Origin: ZLKRG08 sp046094385
GTDB taxonomy: Bacteria > Actinomycetota > Actinomycetes > Nanopelagicales > Nanopelagicaceae
Direction of reading: 5' to 3'
DNA: 64,000 nt
Assembly: GCA_046094385.1 (NCBI GenBank)
Contig: JBJTHJ010000057.1
Span: forward strand, 22,572 to 86,571
The translations under genes and the position numbers were made by a program. The stretch's first letter is position 1. Each line of letters begins with the position of its first letter. Of this stretch, positions 34,785-41,657 are shown piece by piece. The notes beneath the pieces are model-generated. The model saw only the letters and a list, made by a program, of their open reading frames with translations. It was not told the DNA's origin and did not search any database.

Positions 34785-36500
34785 ATGGCAGAGACTGAAT
34801 CAAGGAGAAATAGAACCGATTACGATGTAATTGTTATTGGTTCCGGTTTTGGCGGTTCAGTGGCAGCGCTTCGATTAGCGGAAAAGGGTTATCAGGTCTG
34901 CGTGCTTGAAGCTGGCGCACGATTTGAGGATAAAGATTTTCCTAAAACATCTTGGCGGTTACATAAATTTCTATATGCACCGAGATTGGGACTTAAAGGA
35001 ATCCAAAGAATTCATAAACTGCCCGATGTCTTTGTCCTCTGTGGCGCTGGAGTAGGTGGCGGTTCTCTTGTTTATGCCAATACTTTGTACCAACCAGGTG
35101 ATGAATATTTTCAAGACCCACAATGGCGAGAAATCACAGATTGGAAGGCAGAGCTAGAGCCTTGGTATCAACTGGCACGAAAGATGTTAGGAGTTCAAAC
35201 CAATCCTTTCTTTTCAAATAGCGATTTAGCTATGAAGAAAGTGGCTGAAGAGATGGGGGTTGGTGATACTTTCAAATTAGCCCCACTAGGAATCTATTTT
35301 GGCCAAGGCGGCGAGGATCGTGGTGGGGTTATTCATCCAGATCCATACTTTGATGGAGAAGGTCCTGCAAGAAGAAGTTGCACCAATTGTGGTGAATGCA
35401 TGACGGGCTGCCGTCACAATGCCAAAAATACTTTAGTTAAGAACTATCTCTATTTTGCAGAGAAGCTAGGCGCGGTAGTTAAAGAGTTATCGACAGTCAC
35501 AGAAATCGCTTACCTGAAATCTACTGGCCGGATGAACGATGCAGTTGAGCAAGATTCGATCTGGGAGGTAACAGTCAGATCTTCTTCATCGTGGCTACCA
35601 TCAAATCAGAAACTGACCGCAAGGCATGTGGTGGTTGCTGCAGGTACCTATAACACTCAGAAATTGCTACATCATATGAAAGCCAAGGGAAATCTCCAGT
35701 TATCCGATGCGCTCGGAGAGTTATCCCGCACCAACAGCGAATCACTTGTCGGCGCGATCATGCCAACTAACAAAATTGATTTCTCTGAAGGAGCGGCAAT
35801 CACCTCCTCTTTCTTTCCCAATCCAAATACCCACGTGGAACCAGTCAGATATGGTCGCGGCAGCAACATGATGGGTTTACTTCAGACCATCATGACTAGT
35901 AGTGATAGTCCGTGGATTCGTTGCAGGCAATGGTTAACCACGGCACTAAAGCAGCCAAATTTGATTTTTAAGATCTTAAATGTACGTAAATGGAGCGAAC
36001 GTTCGGTAATTGCATTGGTGATGCAAAATATAAATAGCTCTATAACAGTCTATGAAAAACGAAGACTCTTCGGTTTCGGTCGAAAATTAAGTTCGAAAAA
36101 TGATTCCAGCAATCCCAATCCCACTTGGATCCCAGAAGCCAATGAGGTAGCAACACGAGTGGCAGAGAACTACGACGGTATCGCTGGTGGCAATATTGGA
36201 AACTTGATTGGCTCGCCATTTACCGCACACTTTGTGGGTGGTTGTGTAATTGGAAAAGATAAAAGTGCTGGCGTCATTGATCCGTATCACCGTGTATGGG
36301 ACTACCCAACTTTGCATATTGTCGATGGCAGCACTATCACCGCTAATCTAGGTGTTAATCCATCTTTGACGATCACGGCGCAAGCAGAGCGTGCTTTTGC
36401 ACTTTGGCCAAATAATGGAGAAGCGGATTTAAGACCTGCGCAGGGCCAGCCATACCAGGAGTTAAGTCCGATCTCACCAAAAGTTAAGATGCGTAGCTAG
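34785..36500 (+). CDS. GMC-type FAD oxidoreductase (cholesterol-oxidase-like)
   Basis: The 571-residue protein has the FAD-binding DYDVIVIGSGFGGSVAALRLAE and GAGVGGGSLVYANTL. It also has a cysteine-rich segment CTNCGECMTGC near residue 204, and the C-terminal NPSLTITAQAERAF of the ChoD-like branch of GMC oxidoreductases. The cysteine pattern suggests an iron-sulfur site or structural metal. Substrates in this branch are often sterols or other alcohols, but sterol use is not implied here. The ATG immediately follows the upstream stop and an SDR follows 18 bases later. Confidence 0.85.
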   Translation: MAETESRRNRTDYDVIVIGSGFGGSVAALRLAEKGYQVCVLEAGARFEDKDFPKTSWRLHKFLYAPRLGLKGIQRIHKLPDVFVLCGAGVGGGSLVYANTLYQPGDEYFQDPQWREITDWKAELEPWYQLARKMLGVQTNPFFSNSDLAMKKVAEEMGVGDTFKLAPLGIYFGQGGEDRGGVIHPDPYFDGEGPARRSCTNCGECMTGCRHNAKNTLVKNYLYFAEKLGAVVKELSTVTEIAYLKSTGRMNDAVEQDSIWEVTVRSSSSWLPSNQKLTARHVVVAAGTYNTQKLLHHMKAKGNLQLSDALGELSRTNSESLVGAIMPTNKIDFSEGAAITSSFFPNPNTHVEPVRYGRGSNMMGLLQTIMTSSDSPWIRCRQWLTTALKQPNLIFKILNVRKWSERSVIALVMQNINSSITVYEKRRLFGFGRKLSSKNDSSNPNPTWIPEANEVATRVAENYDGIAGGNIGNLIGSPFTAHFVGGCVIGKDKSAGVIDPYHRVWDYPTLHIVDGSTITANLGVNPSLTITAQAERAFALWPNNGEADLRPAQGQPYQELSPISPKVKMRS

Positions 36501-36518
36501 TTCGAGACGGAGATAAAT

Positions 36519-37280
36519 ATGAAAACTGCACTGGTTACTGGCGCCTCCTCTGGAATCGGATGGCACTTTGCGAACTTACTTGCCAAAGAGGGTTTTGATC
36601 TGGTGATTACTGCCAGAAGTACCGAACGCTTAAACAATTTGGCTGAAGATATCAGGAGTAAATTCGGTCGCGATGTCGAAGTAATTTCAGCGGATTTGAC
36701 CACTGATTCTGGGATTCAAAATATTGCCGAGAGGTTGAAAGCAGGAGACATTGAAGTCTTGATCAATAATGCTGGATATGGCCTTAACAAATCATTTACT
36801 AAAAGTGATATGCAAGATGAAGTAGCGGTGTTACGAATCCTCTGTGAAGCACCTATGCGCCTTGCTCATGCTGTGATTCCCTCCATGATTTCAAAAAACG
36901 CCGGTACCATCATCAACGTTTCATCGGTAGCTGCATGGATTACCGGCGGTCACTATTCGGCGACCAAGTCATACTTGATGGTGCTTTCTGAATCTCTACA
37001 TACCGAACTTGCTGAGACTGCAATAAAAGTTACCTCTTTGGCACCGGGTTTTACTCATACGGAATTTCACCAACGCGGGCAGATGAAAATGGACGGCGTT
37101 CCTAAATTCATGTGGCTAGATGCAGATGAGGTTGTGGCAACTGCGTGGAGAGATGCGCAGGCTGGCAAAGCAATCTCGATCCCAGGTCGCCAATACCAAA
37201 TTCTCTACCAGCTGATGCGCCATCTACCTCGGTCATTAGTCAGACATACTGGTTTCTCATTTAGAAGAAACCAGCGCTAG
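36519..37280 (+). CDS. SDR-family oxidoreductase
   Basis: The 253-residue short-chain dehydrogenase has TGASSGIGWHFANLL at the N-terminus, NNAGYG near residue 87 and the catalytic YSATKSYL near 147. It belongs to the YqjQ/DltE-like group of small SDRs acting on lipids or ketones. It is the third gene of the operon with the saccharopine-dehydrogenase-like and GMC proteins, and may reduce or oxidise the product of the GMC enzyme. Confidence 0.87.
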   Translation: MKTALVTGASSGIGWHFANLLAKEGFDLVITARSTERLNNLAEDIRSKFGRDVEVISADLTTDSGIQNIAERLKAGDIEVLINNAGYGLNKSFTKSDMQDEVAVLRILCEAPMRLAHAVIPSMISKNAGTIINVSSVAAWITGGHYSATKSYLMVLSESLHTELAETAIKVTSLAPGFTHTEFHQRGQMKMDGVPKFMWLDADEVVATAWRDAQAGKAISIPGRQYQILYQLMRHLPRSLVRHTGFSFRRNQR

Positions 37281-37377
37281 TTAAGCAATCGTTATCAGAA
37301 ATACACCTTTTTCTCACCGATTTCCCATAGATGCCCCCATAAGATTTGTGGCAAGAAAATAATTTTTGGAGGGTTTG

Positions 37378-38202
37378 ATGTTACGTAAGGCCTCAGTTGC
37401 AATCGCTGCCATGCTTGTTCTCTCTTCGGCTGCGATAATTCCCGCAGATGCTGCCACCAAGATCTCAAACGGAGTCTCTTGCAGCAAGCGAAATGCCACA
37501 ACCAAAGTAGGTGGCGACACATATCGTTGCACCACCAATCCAACGACCACCTCAAAGAGGCTTGTCTGGATGTGGGCAGGTTGCCTAGATGCCAATAAGG
37601 CTTACCTATCCACCAAAGCTCAATATGACGGAATTTTGAAGCAGATTGCAGGCTCTTCGACCACAATTACCAATTCCATCCAAACTTCAATCAATCGAAT
37701 GATTCTCTGGAAAGAATCCAAGGTTTATTCAAAAGATGATTTGGTCTATGAGAATGGAAAGACTTACTACATATCTTTGGTAGACGACAATAGTAAGAAA
37801 GCGCCATCAGCAAACTTAGGTACCGCCTGGGCGGTCTACATGCCAACTGCAGCAGATGCCAATGTTGGTACCTCCCCCGATGCCAACAAAGTGATTGCGA
37901 TGAAAGAGAAGGATGTAGTCGACTGGAACAAGAACATCGAAGTGCTTAATAAAGAAGTCAAGCGCTTGGAAGGTTTGAAGAGTCCTACCGCTGATGAGAA
38001 AGCCAATATCACTCGCTACAAGGCGGCAGTAACTACCTTCAATATTGGTATCAAAAATGCCAACACCAACATCAAGAATCTCCGCGCAAATATCACCTTG
38101 CTGAACTCCTCAAATAGCAACAAGGCAATCGTGGAATCATTAAAAGCTGATGTGGATCAAGCAAAAGTCATTCGCGCACAATCCTGCGCCCGCGGAATCT
38201 AA
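37378..38202 (+). CDS. Secreted protein with C-x15-C domain and CBM5/12-like segment
   Basis: The 274-residue protein starts at an ATG with GGAGGG six bases before it. It has a signal peptide (about 1-26) and then a small domain with two cysteines 16 apart (C35, C51), VG nine residues after the first, and LVW at 62-64. About residues 105-150 resemble a chitin/cellulose-binding module (VYSKDDLVYENGKTYYIS, ending in W). The C-terminal third is a long heptad-like helix (residues 170-265). A strong terminator follows. It may bind cell-surface or environmental polysaccharide; no catalytic domain is seen. Confidence 0.75.
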   Translation: MLRKASVAIAAMLVLSSAAIIPADAATKISNGVSCSKRNATTKVGGDTYRCTTNPTTTSKRLVWMWAGCLDANKAYLSTKAQYDGILKQIAGSSTTITNSIQTSINRMILWKESKVYSKDDLVYENGKTYYISLVDDNSKKAPSANLGTAWAVYMPTAADANVGTSPDANKVIAMKEKDVVDWNKNIEVLNKEVKRLEGLKSPTADEKANITRYKAAVTTFNIGIKNANTNIKNLRANITLLNSSNSNKAIVESLKADVDQAKVIRAQSCARGI

Positions 38203-38214
38203 ATAGCTTAGAAT

Positions 38215-38244
38215 AAAAACGCCGCCCACCAAGGCGGCGTTTTT
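38215..38244 (+). terminator. Rho-independent terminator
   Basis: A GCCGCC/GGCGGC stem is extended by AAAAAC/GTTTTT, has a six-base loop and runs into a T tract. It ends the secreted-protein transcript 12 bases after its stop. Confidence 0.93.
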
Positions 38245-38284
38245 ATTTGGGGATATCCCTATATAAGTAGCAACAGAATCAAGT

Positions 38285-38290
38285 TAGATT
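38285..38290 (+). promoter_or_regulatory. Candidate -10 box (TAGATT) of the GGDEF gene
   Basis: TAGATT, seven bases, then ATG. It is one base longer than the commonest leaderless spacing in this window, and no Shine-Dalgarno site is seen. Confidence 0.45.
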
Positions 38291-38297
38291 CAAGAAA

Positions 38298-39530
38298 ATG
38301 CTCTCTGTTGGTTGGAATTACTCGAATCTATATCCATATCTCTATATCGCAATCTGCGCTGCCTTAATTTTTGCCAACTATCTAGCAAGGCAGCGAAATG
38401 GCCCTCTCTTTCTAATTGCGCTAATTGCATGGTCTACTAGCGAGCTAGCCTCCCAAATCTTCGATTCAACTTGGGCAAGTGTTGGATATGTGCTCTTCTA
38501 CCCAATCGCCTTCTTAGCAATTCCAGCGCTATTTGAGATCAATCAGAAAAGTGAATTGATCAGGCTAATTGATGGGGCAATCTTGGTCCTTGGCACCAGT
38601 GCAATCGCAACTACATTGTTACTTCGTAAGATTCATTCAGATTTTCTACATATCCTCTATCCCATTTGCGACCTGATTCTGTTGATTGCAGTATTTATCG
38701 CCTTTGCAAGGCGACCCATAACAATCAGAAGTCTTCTGATGTTATCGGGCTTCTTGATCTATCTGATTACCGATTTCTTATATCTCCAAGCCATCTCAAC
38801 CAATTCATACGAATATGAATCGATACTTAATTTAGGATGGTTGTTTGGATTTGCACTGATTTCTATCGCTCTGTTTAGACGAGGAATAAAGAGCGAGAAG
38901 TTCCCACCAATTCCAATATTTTATATCGCAATCTCCACAGTAAGCAGCGCTTTGATTCTAGTTGCAGTAGCCATGGACTCTAGTTTGGTTCCAATACCCG
39001 CCATAGCGCCGGCATCAGCCACACTCTTCACTTCATTCTTACGAATGGCAATTGCGCTAAAACAGAGCGAACGCAATATTGCAGAAGAGAGCTTGGCCAG
39101 AATCGATGACTTAACAGGTCTACCAAATCGTCGAAGATTTATTGCAGAGGTAGATAAATACCGAGATGGTTCGATCTTGCTCTTGGATTTAGATGGCTTC
39201 AAGCCAGTTAATGATCAATTCGGTCACGAAGTAGGCGATGAGATCTTGAAGCAAGCCTCTGCTAGATTCTTAAAAACACTTCCTGATGATTCACTTCTAG
39301 CCAGATTAGGTGGCGATGAGTTTGCAGTCTTAACTAAGGCTAACTATGAGCGCGCTATGGAGCTATCCATGGCCCTTAGAGCCACTCTCTCGTATCCATT
39401 TAATGTAGGTGGAGAACAGATAAAGATAGATGTCAGCATCGGCTGCGTCAGCAATGATGGACGCTCGGATCTGATGAGCCGAGCCGACACTGCCATGTAT
39501 CAAGCCAAGCGCGCACAAGTTGGCGTCTAG
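38298..39530 (+). CDS. Membrane-bound diguanylate cyclase (GGDEF)
   Basis: The 410-residue protein has about eight membrane helices (residues 12-255) followed by a complete GGDEF domain. DDLTGLPNRRRF is at 270-281, the metal-binding DLDGFKPVND starts at 297 and the active-site RLGGDEF is at 336-342. It should make cyclic di-GMP in response to a signal sensed in the membrane part. The inhibitory I-site (RxxD five residues before GGDEF) is absent; the position reads PDDS. It lies between a terminator and the homospermidine synthase gene. Confidence 0.9.
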   Translation: MLSVGWNYSNLYPYLYIAICAALIFANYLARQRNGPLFLIALIAWSTSELASQIFDSTWASVGYVLFYPIAFLAIPALFEINQKSELIRLIDGAILVLGTSAIATTLLLRKIHSDFLHILYPICDLILLIAVFIAFARRPITIRSLLMLSGFLIYLITDFLYLQAISTNSYEYESILNLGWLFGFALISIALFRRGIKSEKFPPIPIFYIAISTVSSALILVAVAMDSSLVPIPAIAPASATLFTSFLRMAIALKQSERNIAEESLARIDDLTGLPNRRRFIAEVDKYRDGSILLLDLDGFKPVNDQFGHEVGDEILKQASARFLKTLPDDSLLARLGGDEFAVLTKANYERAMELSMALRATLSYPFNVGGEQIKIDVSIGCVSNDGRSDLMSRADTAMYQAKRAQVGV

Positions 39531-39581
39531 GCCGGTGGGACTTAAACTTTGGGTTCGCTTTTAATATAAGGGGGTAATTAA

Positions 39582-41012
39582 TTGTCAGCACGCTTCCAAG
39601 GTCGAATCCTTGTTTTGGGCGCAGGATCAGTTGCGCAATGTGTAATTCCACTACTACTAGAACATCTAGTAGATGCCAAACAGATGACGATATTGGATCA
39701 GCGAGACAATCGCTCCCGAGTTAAAGGTGCGCTAGATCAAGGCGCGACTTATGTGCAAGACCAAATAACTAGAGAGAATTTAGATTCATTCTTAAGTAAA
39801 TATCTCAAAGCGGGCGACTTCCTTTTGGATTTAGCCTGGAACATCGATGCCAATGTGATCCTGCAATGGGCGCATGATCACGATGTGCTTTATTTAAATA
39901 CCTCCGTTGAGGAATGGGACCCTTACGCGGGTGGTCACAACAAACATCCTCTAGAGCGAACTCTTTATGTTCGCCATATGCGCATGCGTGAGATGAAATC
40001 AAAATGGAGCAAGACCGGTGCCACAGCAATCGTCGAACATGGCGCAAATCCTGGCCTGGTATCGCATTTGGTTAAAAAAGCGTTGGTAGATATTGCCACT
40101 AAGACTATCGAAGATGGAATTGCAAGCGATGCCGTGAAGAGTGCATTGGCAGCTGAAGATTATGCAAAGTTGGCACAAGCACTGACTGTGAAAGTAATTC
40201 ATATCTCTGAACGCGATACCCAAGTCAGCGATAAGCCGAAATTACTCAATGAATTCGTAAATACTTGGTCAGTCGAAGGCTTGTATGAAGAGGGCGTGGC
40301 TCCAGCAGAACTCGGTTGGGGTACTCATGAGAAGAAATTGCCACCACTTGCATACGAACATCAGACTGGACCTCGAAATCAAATAGCCATAGCGCAACCA
40401 GGTGCGAAAACTTGGGTTAGATCTTGGGTACCAAATATGGAGATCACCGGAATGGTGATTCGTCATGGTGAAGCTTTCACGATTCCAGATCATTTAACAG
40501 TTTGGGAAGGTGACAAACCAATTTATCGTCCAACTGTTCATTATGCATACTGCCCAACCGATGCTGCAATCGCATCACTTCGTGAATTAGAGCATCGCAA
40601 TTGGGATTTAACTGAAAATCAAAGAATCATGAATGATGAAATTATCGACGGTGATGATCGACTCGGTGTCCTACTGATGGGACATCCTTATAAATCTTGG
40701 TGGACTGGTTCGCTACTTTCGATACACGAATCTCGTAAGTTGATTCCAAATCAATCTGCCACGACTGTGCAGGTGGCCTCTGCTGTATTTGCTGCAGTGG
40801 CCTGGGCGGTTAATAACCCGGATAAAGGTCTGCTAGTACCTGATGATCTGCCATGGCGCGAAGTTTTAGGGTACGCAGAAAAATACTGGGGTGGAATTTA
40901 CTCAGCGCCTGCTGATTGGACTCCGATTGATAATCGTAAGGATTTCTTTGAGGGCTGGAATAAAAAAGAGTATGACTCTGATCCATGGCAGTTCTCAAAC
41001 TTCCTAATCTAA
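39582..41012 (+). CDS. hss: Homospermidine synthase
   Basis: The 476-residue protein matches bacterial homospermidine synthase along its length. It shows the dinucleotide motif VLGAGSVAQC, EHGANPGLVSHLVK, the block HISERDTQ...FVNTWSVEGL...PAELGWGTHEK and the C-terminal YGHG-region equivalent GVLLMGHPYKSWW. It makes sym-homospermidine from putrescine (or putrescine and spermidine) with NAD. The start is a TTG with AGGGGG upstream. It may supply the cell's main polyamine, and a polyamine-type catabolic cluster lies 10 kb to the right. Confidence 0.93.
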   Translation: MSARFQGRILVLGAGSVAQCVIPLLLEHLVDAKQMTILDQRDNRSRVKGALDQGATYVQDQITRENLDSFLSKYLKAGDFLLDLAWNIDANVILQWAHDHDVLYLNTSVEEWDPYAGGHNKHPLERTLYVRHMRMREMKSKWSKTGATAIVEHGANPGLVSHLVKKALVDIATKTIEDGIASDAVKSALAAEDYAKLAQALTVKVIHISERDTQVSDKPKLLNEFVNTWSVEGLYEEGVAPAELGWGTHEKKLPPLAYEHQTGPRNQIAIAQPGAKTWVRSWVPNMEITGMVIRHGEAFTIPDHLTVWEGDKPIYRPTVHYAYCPTDAAIASLRELEHRNWDLTENQRIMNDEIIDGDDRLGVLLMGHPYKSWWTGSLLSIHESRKLIPNQSATTVQVASAVFAAVAWAVNNPDKGLLVPDDLPWREVLGYAEKYWGGIYSAPADWTPIDNRKDFFEGWNKKEYDSDPWQFSNFLI

Positions 41013-41025
41013 AAAATTCATCAGG

Positions 41026-41337
41026 TTAGGCTGCGACACTTCTTGGGCGTCCTGCTTTGCGCTTACGATCAATTACCTGACCGTTATCAAAGAGTTCGCC
41101 GCCCCATACTCCACATGGCTCCTGTCTTGATAACGCTCCAGCTAAACATTTAGCTCTAACTGGGCATGGAGCACATAGAGACTTCGCAATAGCGATATTT
41201 GCCTCATCCTCTGCGAAGAAGATCTCGGCATCGACTTTATAACAAGGAAGATTCAACCCCTCTTGGGTAACGGCATCTAACCCCATCAACTCCTCATTCC
41301 AGCCAGGAATAAGTAGCTCTCCGTATAGCACTGACAT
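41026..41337 (-). CDS. whiB7: WhiB7-type Fe-S transcription regulator
   Basis: The 103-residue protein has the four WhiB cluster cysteines (C32, C55, C58, C64), the GVWGG turn (76-80) and a basic AT-hook tail (RKRKAGRPR, 91-99), the mark of WhiB7. An additional cysteine (C75) directly precedes GVWGG. In mycobacteria and Streptomyces, WhiB7/WblC binds the main sigma factor and turns on ribosome-antibiotic resistance genes. The neighbours uvrD2, nudC, adnB and adnA repeat the mycobacterial order. Its leader holds a promoter, an upstream ORF and an attenuator. GGAAGG precedes the ATG. Confidence 0.9.
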   Translation of the reverse strand: MSVLYGELLIPGWNEELMGLDAVTQEGLNLPCYKVDAEIFFAEDEANIAIAKSLCAPCPVRAKCLAGALSRQEPCGVWGGELFDNGQVIDRKRKAGRPRSVAA

Positions 41338-41353
41338 TTCTCTGCCTTCCTCT

Positions 41354-41379
41354 CTATCCTTTATTTCTATCCTTTAATG
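41354..41379. repeat. Two 13-bp direct repeats between attenuator and whiB7
   Basis: CTATCCTTTATTT and CTATCCTTTAATG are adjacent direct repeats in the 44 bases separating the terminator T tract from the whiB7 start. Confidence 0.7.
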
Positions 41380-41381
41380 GG

Positions 41382-41418
41382 AAATAAAAAAGCCCCAAAT
41401 CCTTTTTGGATTTGAGGC
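41382..41418 (-). terminator. Intrinsic terminator/attenuator in the whiB7 leader
   Basis: On the minus strand GCCTCAAATCC pairs with GGATTTGGGGC (11 bp with one G-T) around AAAAA and runs into TTTTTTATTT. It lies between the upstream ORF and whiB7. Its 5' arm shares four bases with a competing anti-terminator. Confidence 0.88.
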
Positions 41419-41461
41419 CGATTGGCTTTGGTTAAATTTTAACCATTGACTCCTTCGGCCC
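41415..41461 (-). promoter_or_regulatory. Candidate anti-terminator of the whiB7 leader
   Basis: GGGCCGA near the end of the upstream ORF (41455-41461) can pair with TCGGCCT (41415-41421). The pairing encloses a second palindrome, GGTTAAAATTTAACC (41430-41444), that holds the ORF stop codon. It would sequester the first four bases of the terminator stem, so the two structures exclude each other. Confidence 0.65.
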
Positions 41462-41567
41462 TTGCTCCAAAATTGGTAGCAAAATGCGCATAGGCACGCT
41501 TGGTAGCCCAAGAAGTCGGATATGTGAATGAAGGTGCAACCGCACTGGTAAATAGCTGCTTAGCCAT
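41439..41567 (-). CDS. Upstream ORF (leader peptide, 42 residues) of whiB7
   Basis: A 42-codon frame starts at an ATG with AGAAGG seven bases upstream and encodes MAKQLFTSAVAPSFTYPTSW followed by a basic and aromatic second half ending in EGVNG. It has its own ribosome-binding site and ends 20 bases before the attenuator hairpin. In mycobacteria and Streptomyces whiB7/wblC is preceded by such an ORF, whose translation state controls termination. The frame can be read further upstream into uvrD2, but the ribosome-binding site and promoter position favour this start. The peptide itself probably has no other role. Confidence 0.75.
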   Translation of the reverse strand: MAKQLFTSAVAPSFTYPTSWATKRAYAHFATNFGARAEGVNG

Positions 41568-41589
41568 TTTGCGCCTTCTCTCTTTTAAT

Positions 41590-41605
41590 TCACCCTTGTG
41601 GGTGA
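41590..41605 (-). promoter_or_regulatory. 5'-end hairpin of the whiB7 leader RNA
   Basis: TCACCC-ACAA-GGGTGA forms a perfect six-bp stem-loop. It would lie at the very 5' end of the RNA if transcription begins about seven bases after the -10 box. It may protect the RNA or influence access to the upstream ORF. Confidence 0.6.
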
Positions 41606-41612
41606 GTAGAGA

Positions 41613-41657
41613 AGAATAAAGCATCCGATGTAATTGATGCAACTTAATTAAATTACT
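41613..41657 (-). promoter_or_regulatory. Promoter of the whiB7 leader with AT-rich upstream flank
   Basis: TTGCAT (41637-41642) and TATTCT (41613-41618) are separated by 18 bases. Directly upstream of the -35 lies an AT-rich run (AGTAATTTAATTAAG). WhiB7 with its AT-hook is known to bind AT-rich DNA just upstream of the -35 of its target promoters, including its own, so autoregulation is likely. Confidence 0.6.
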
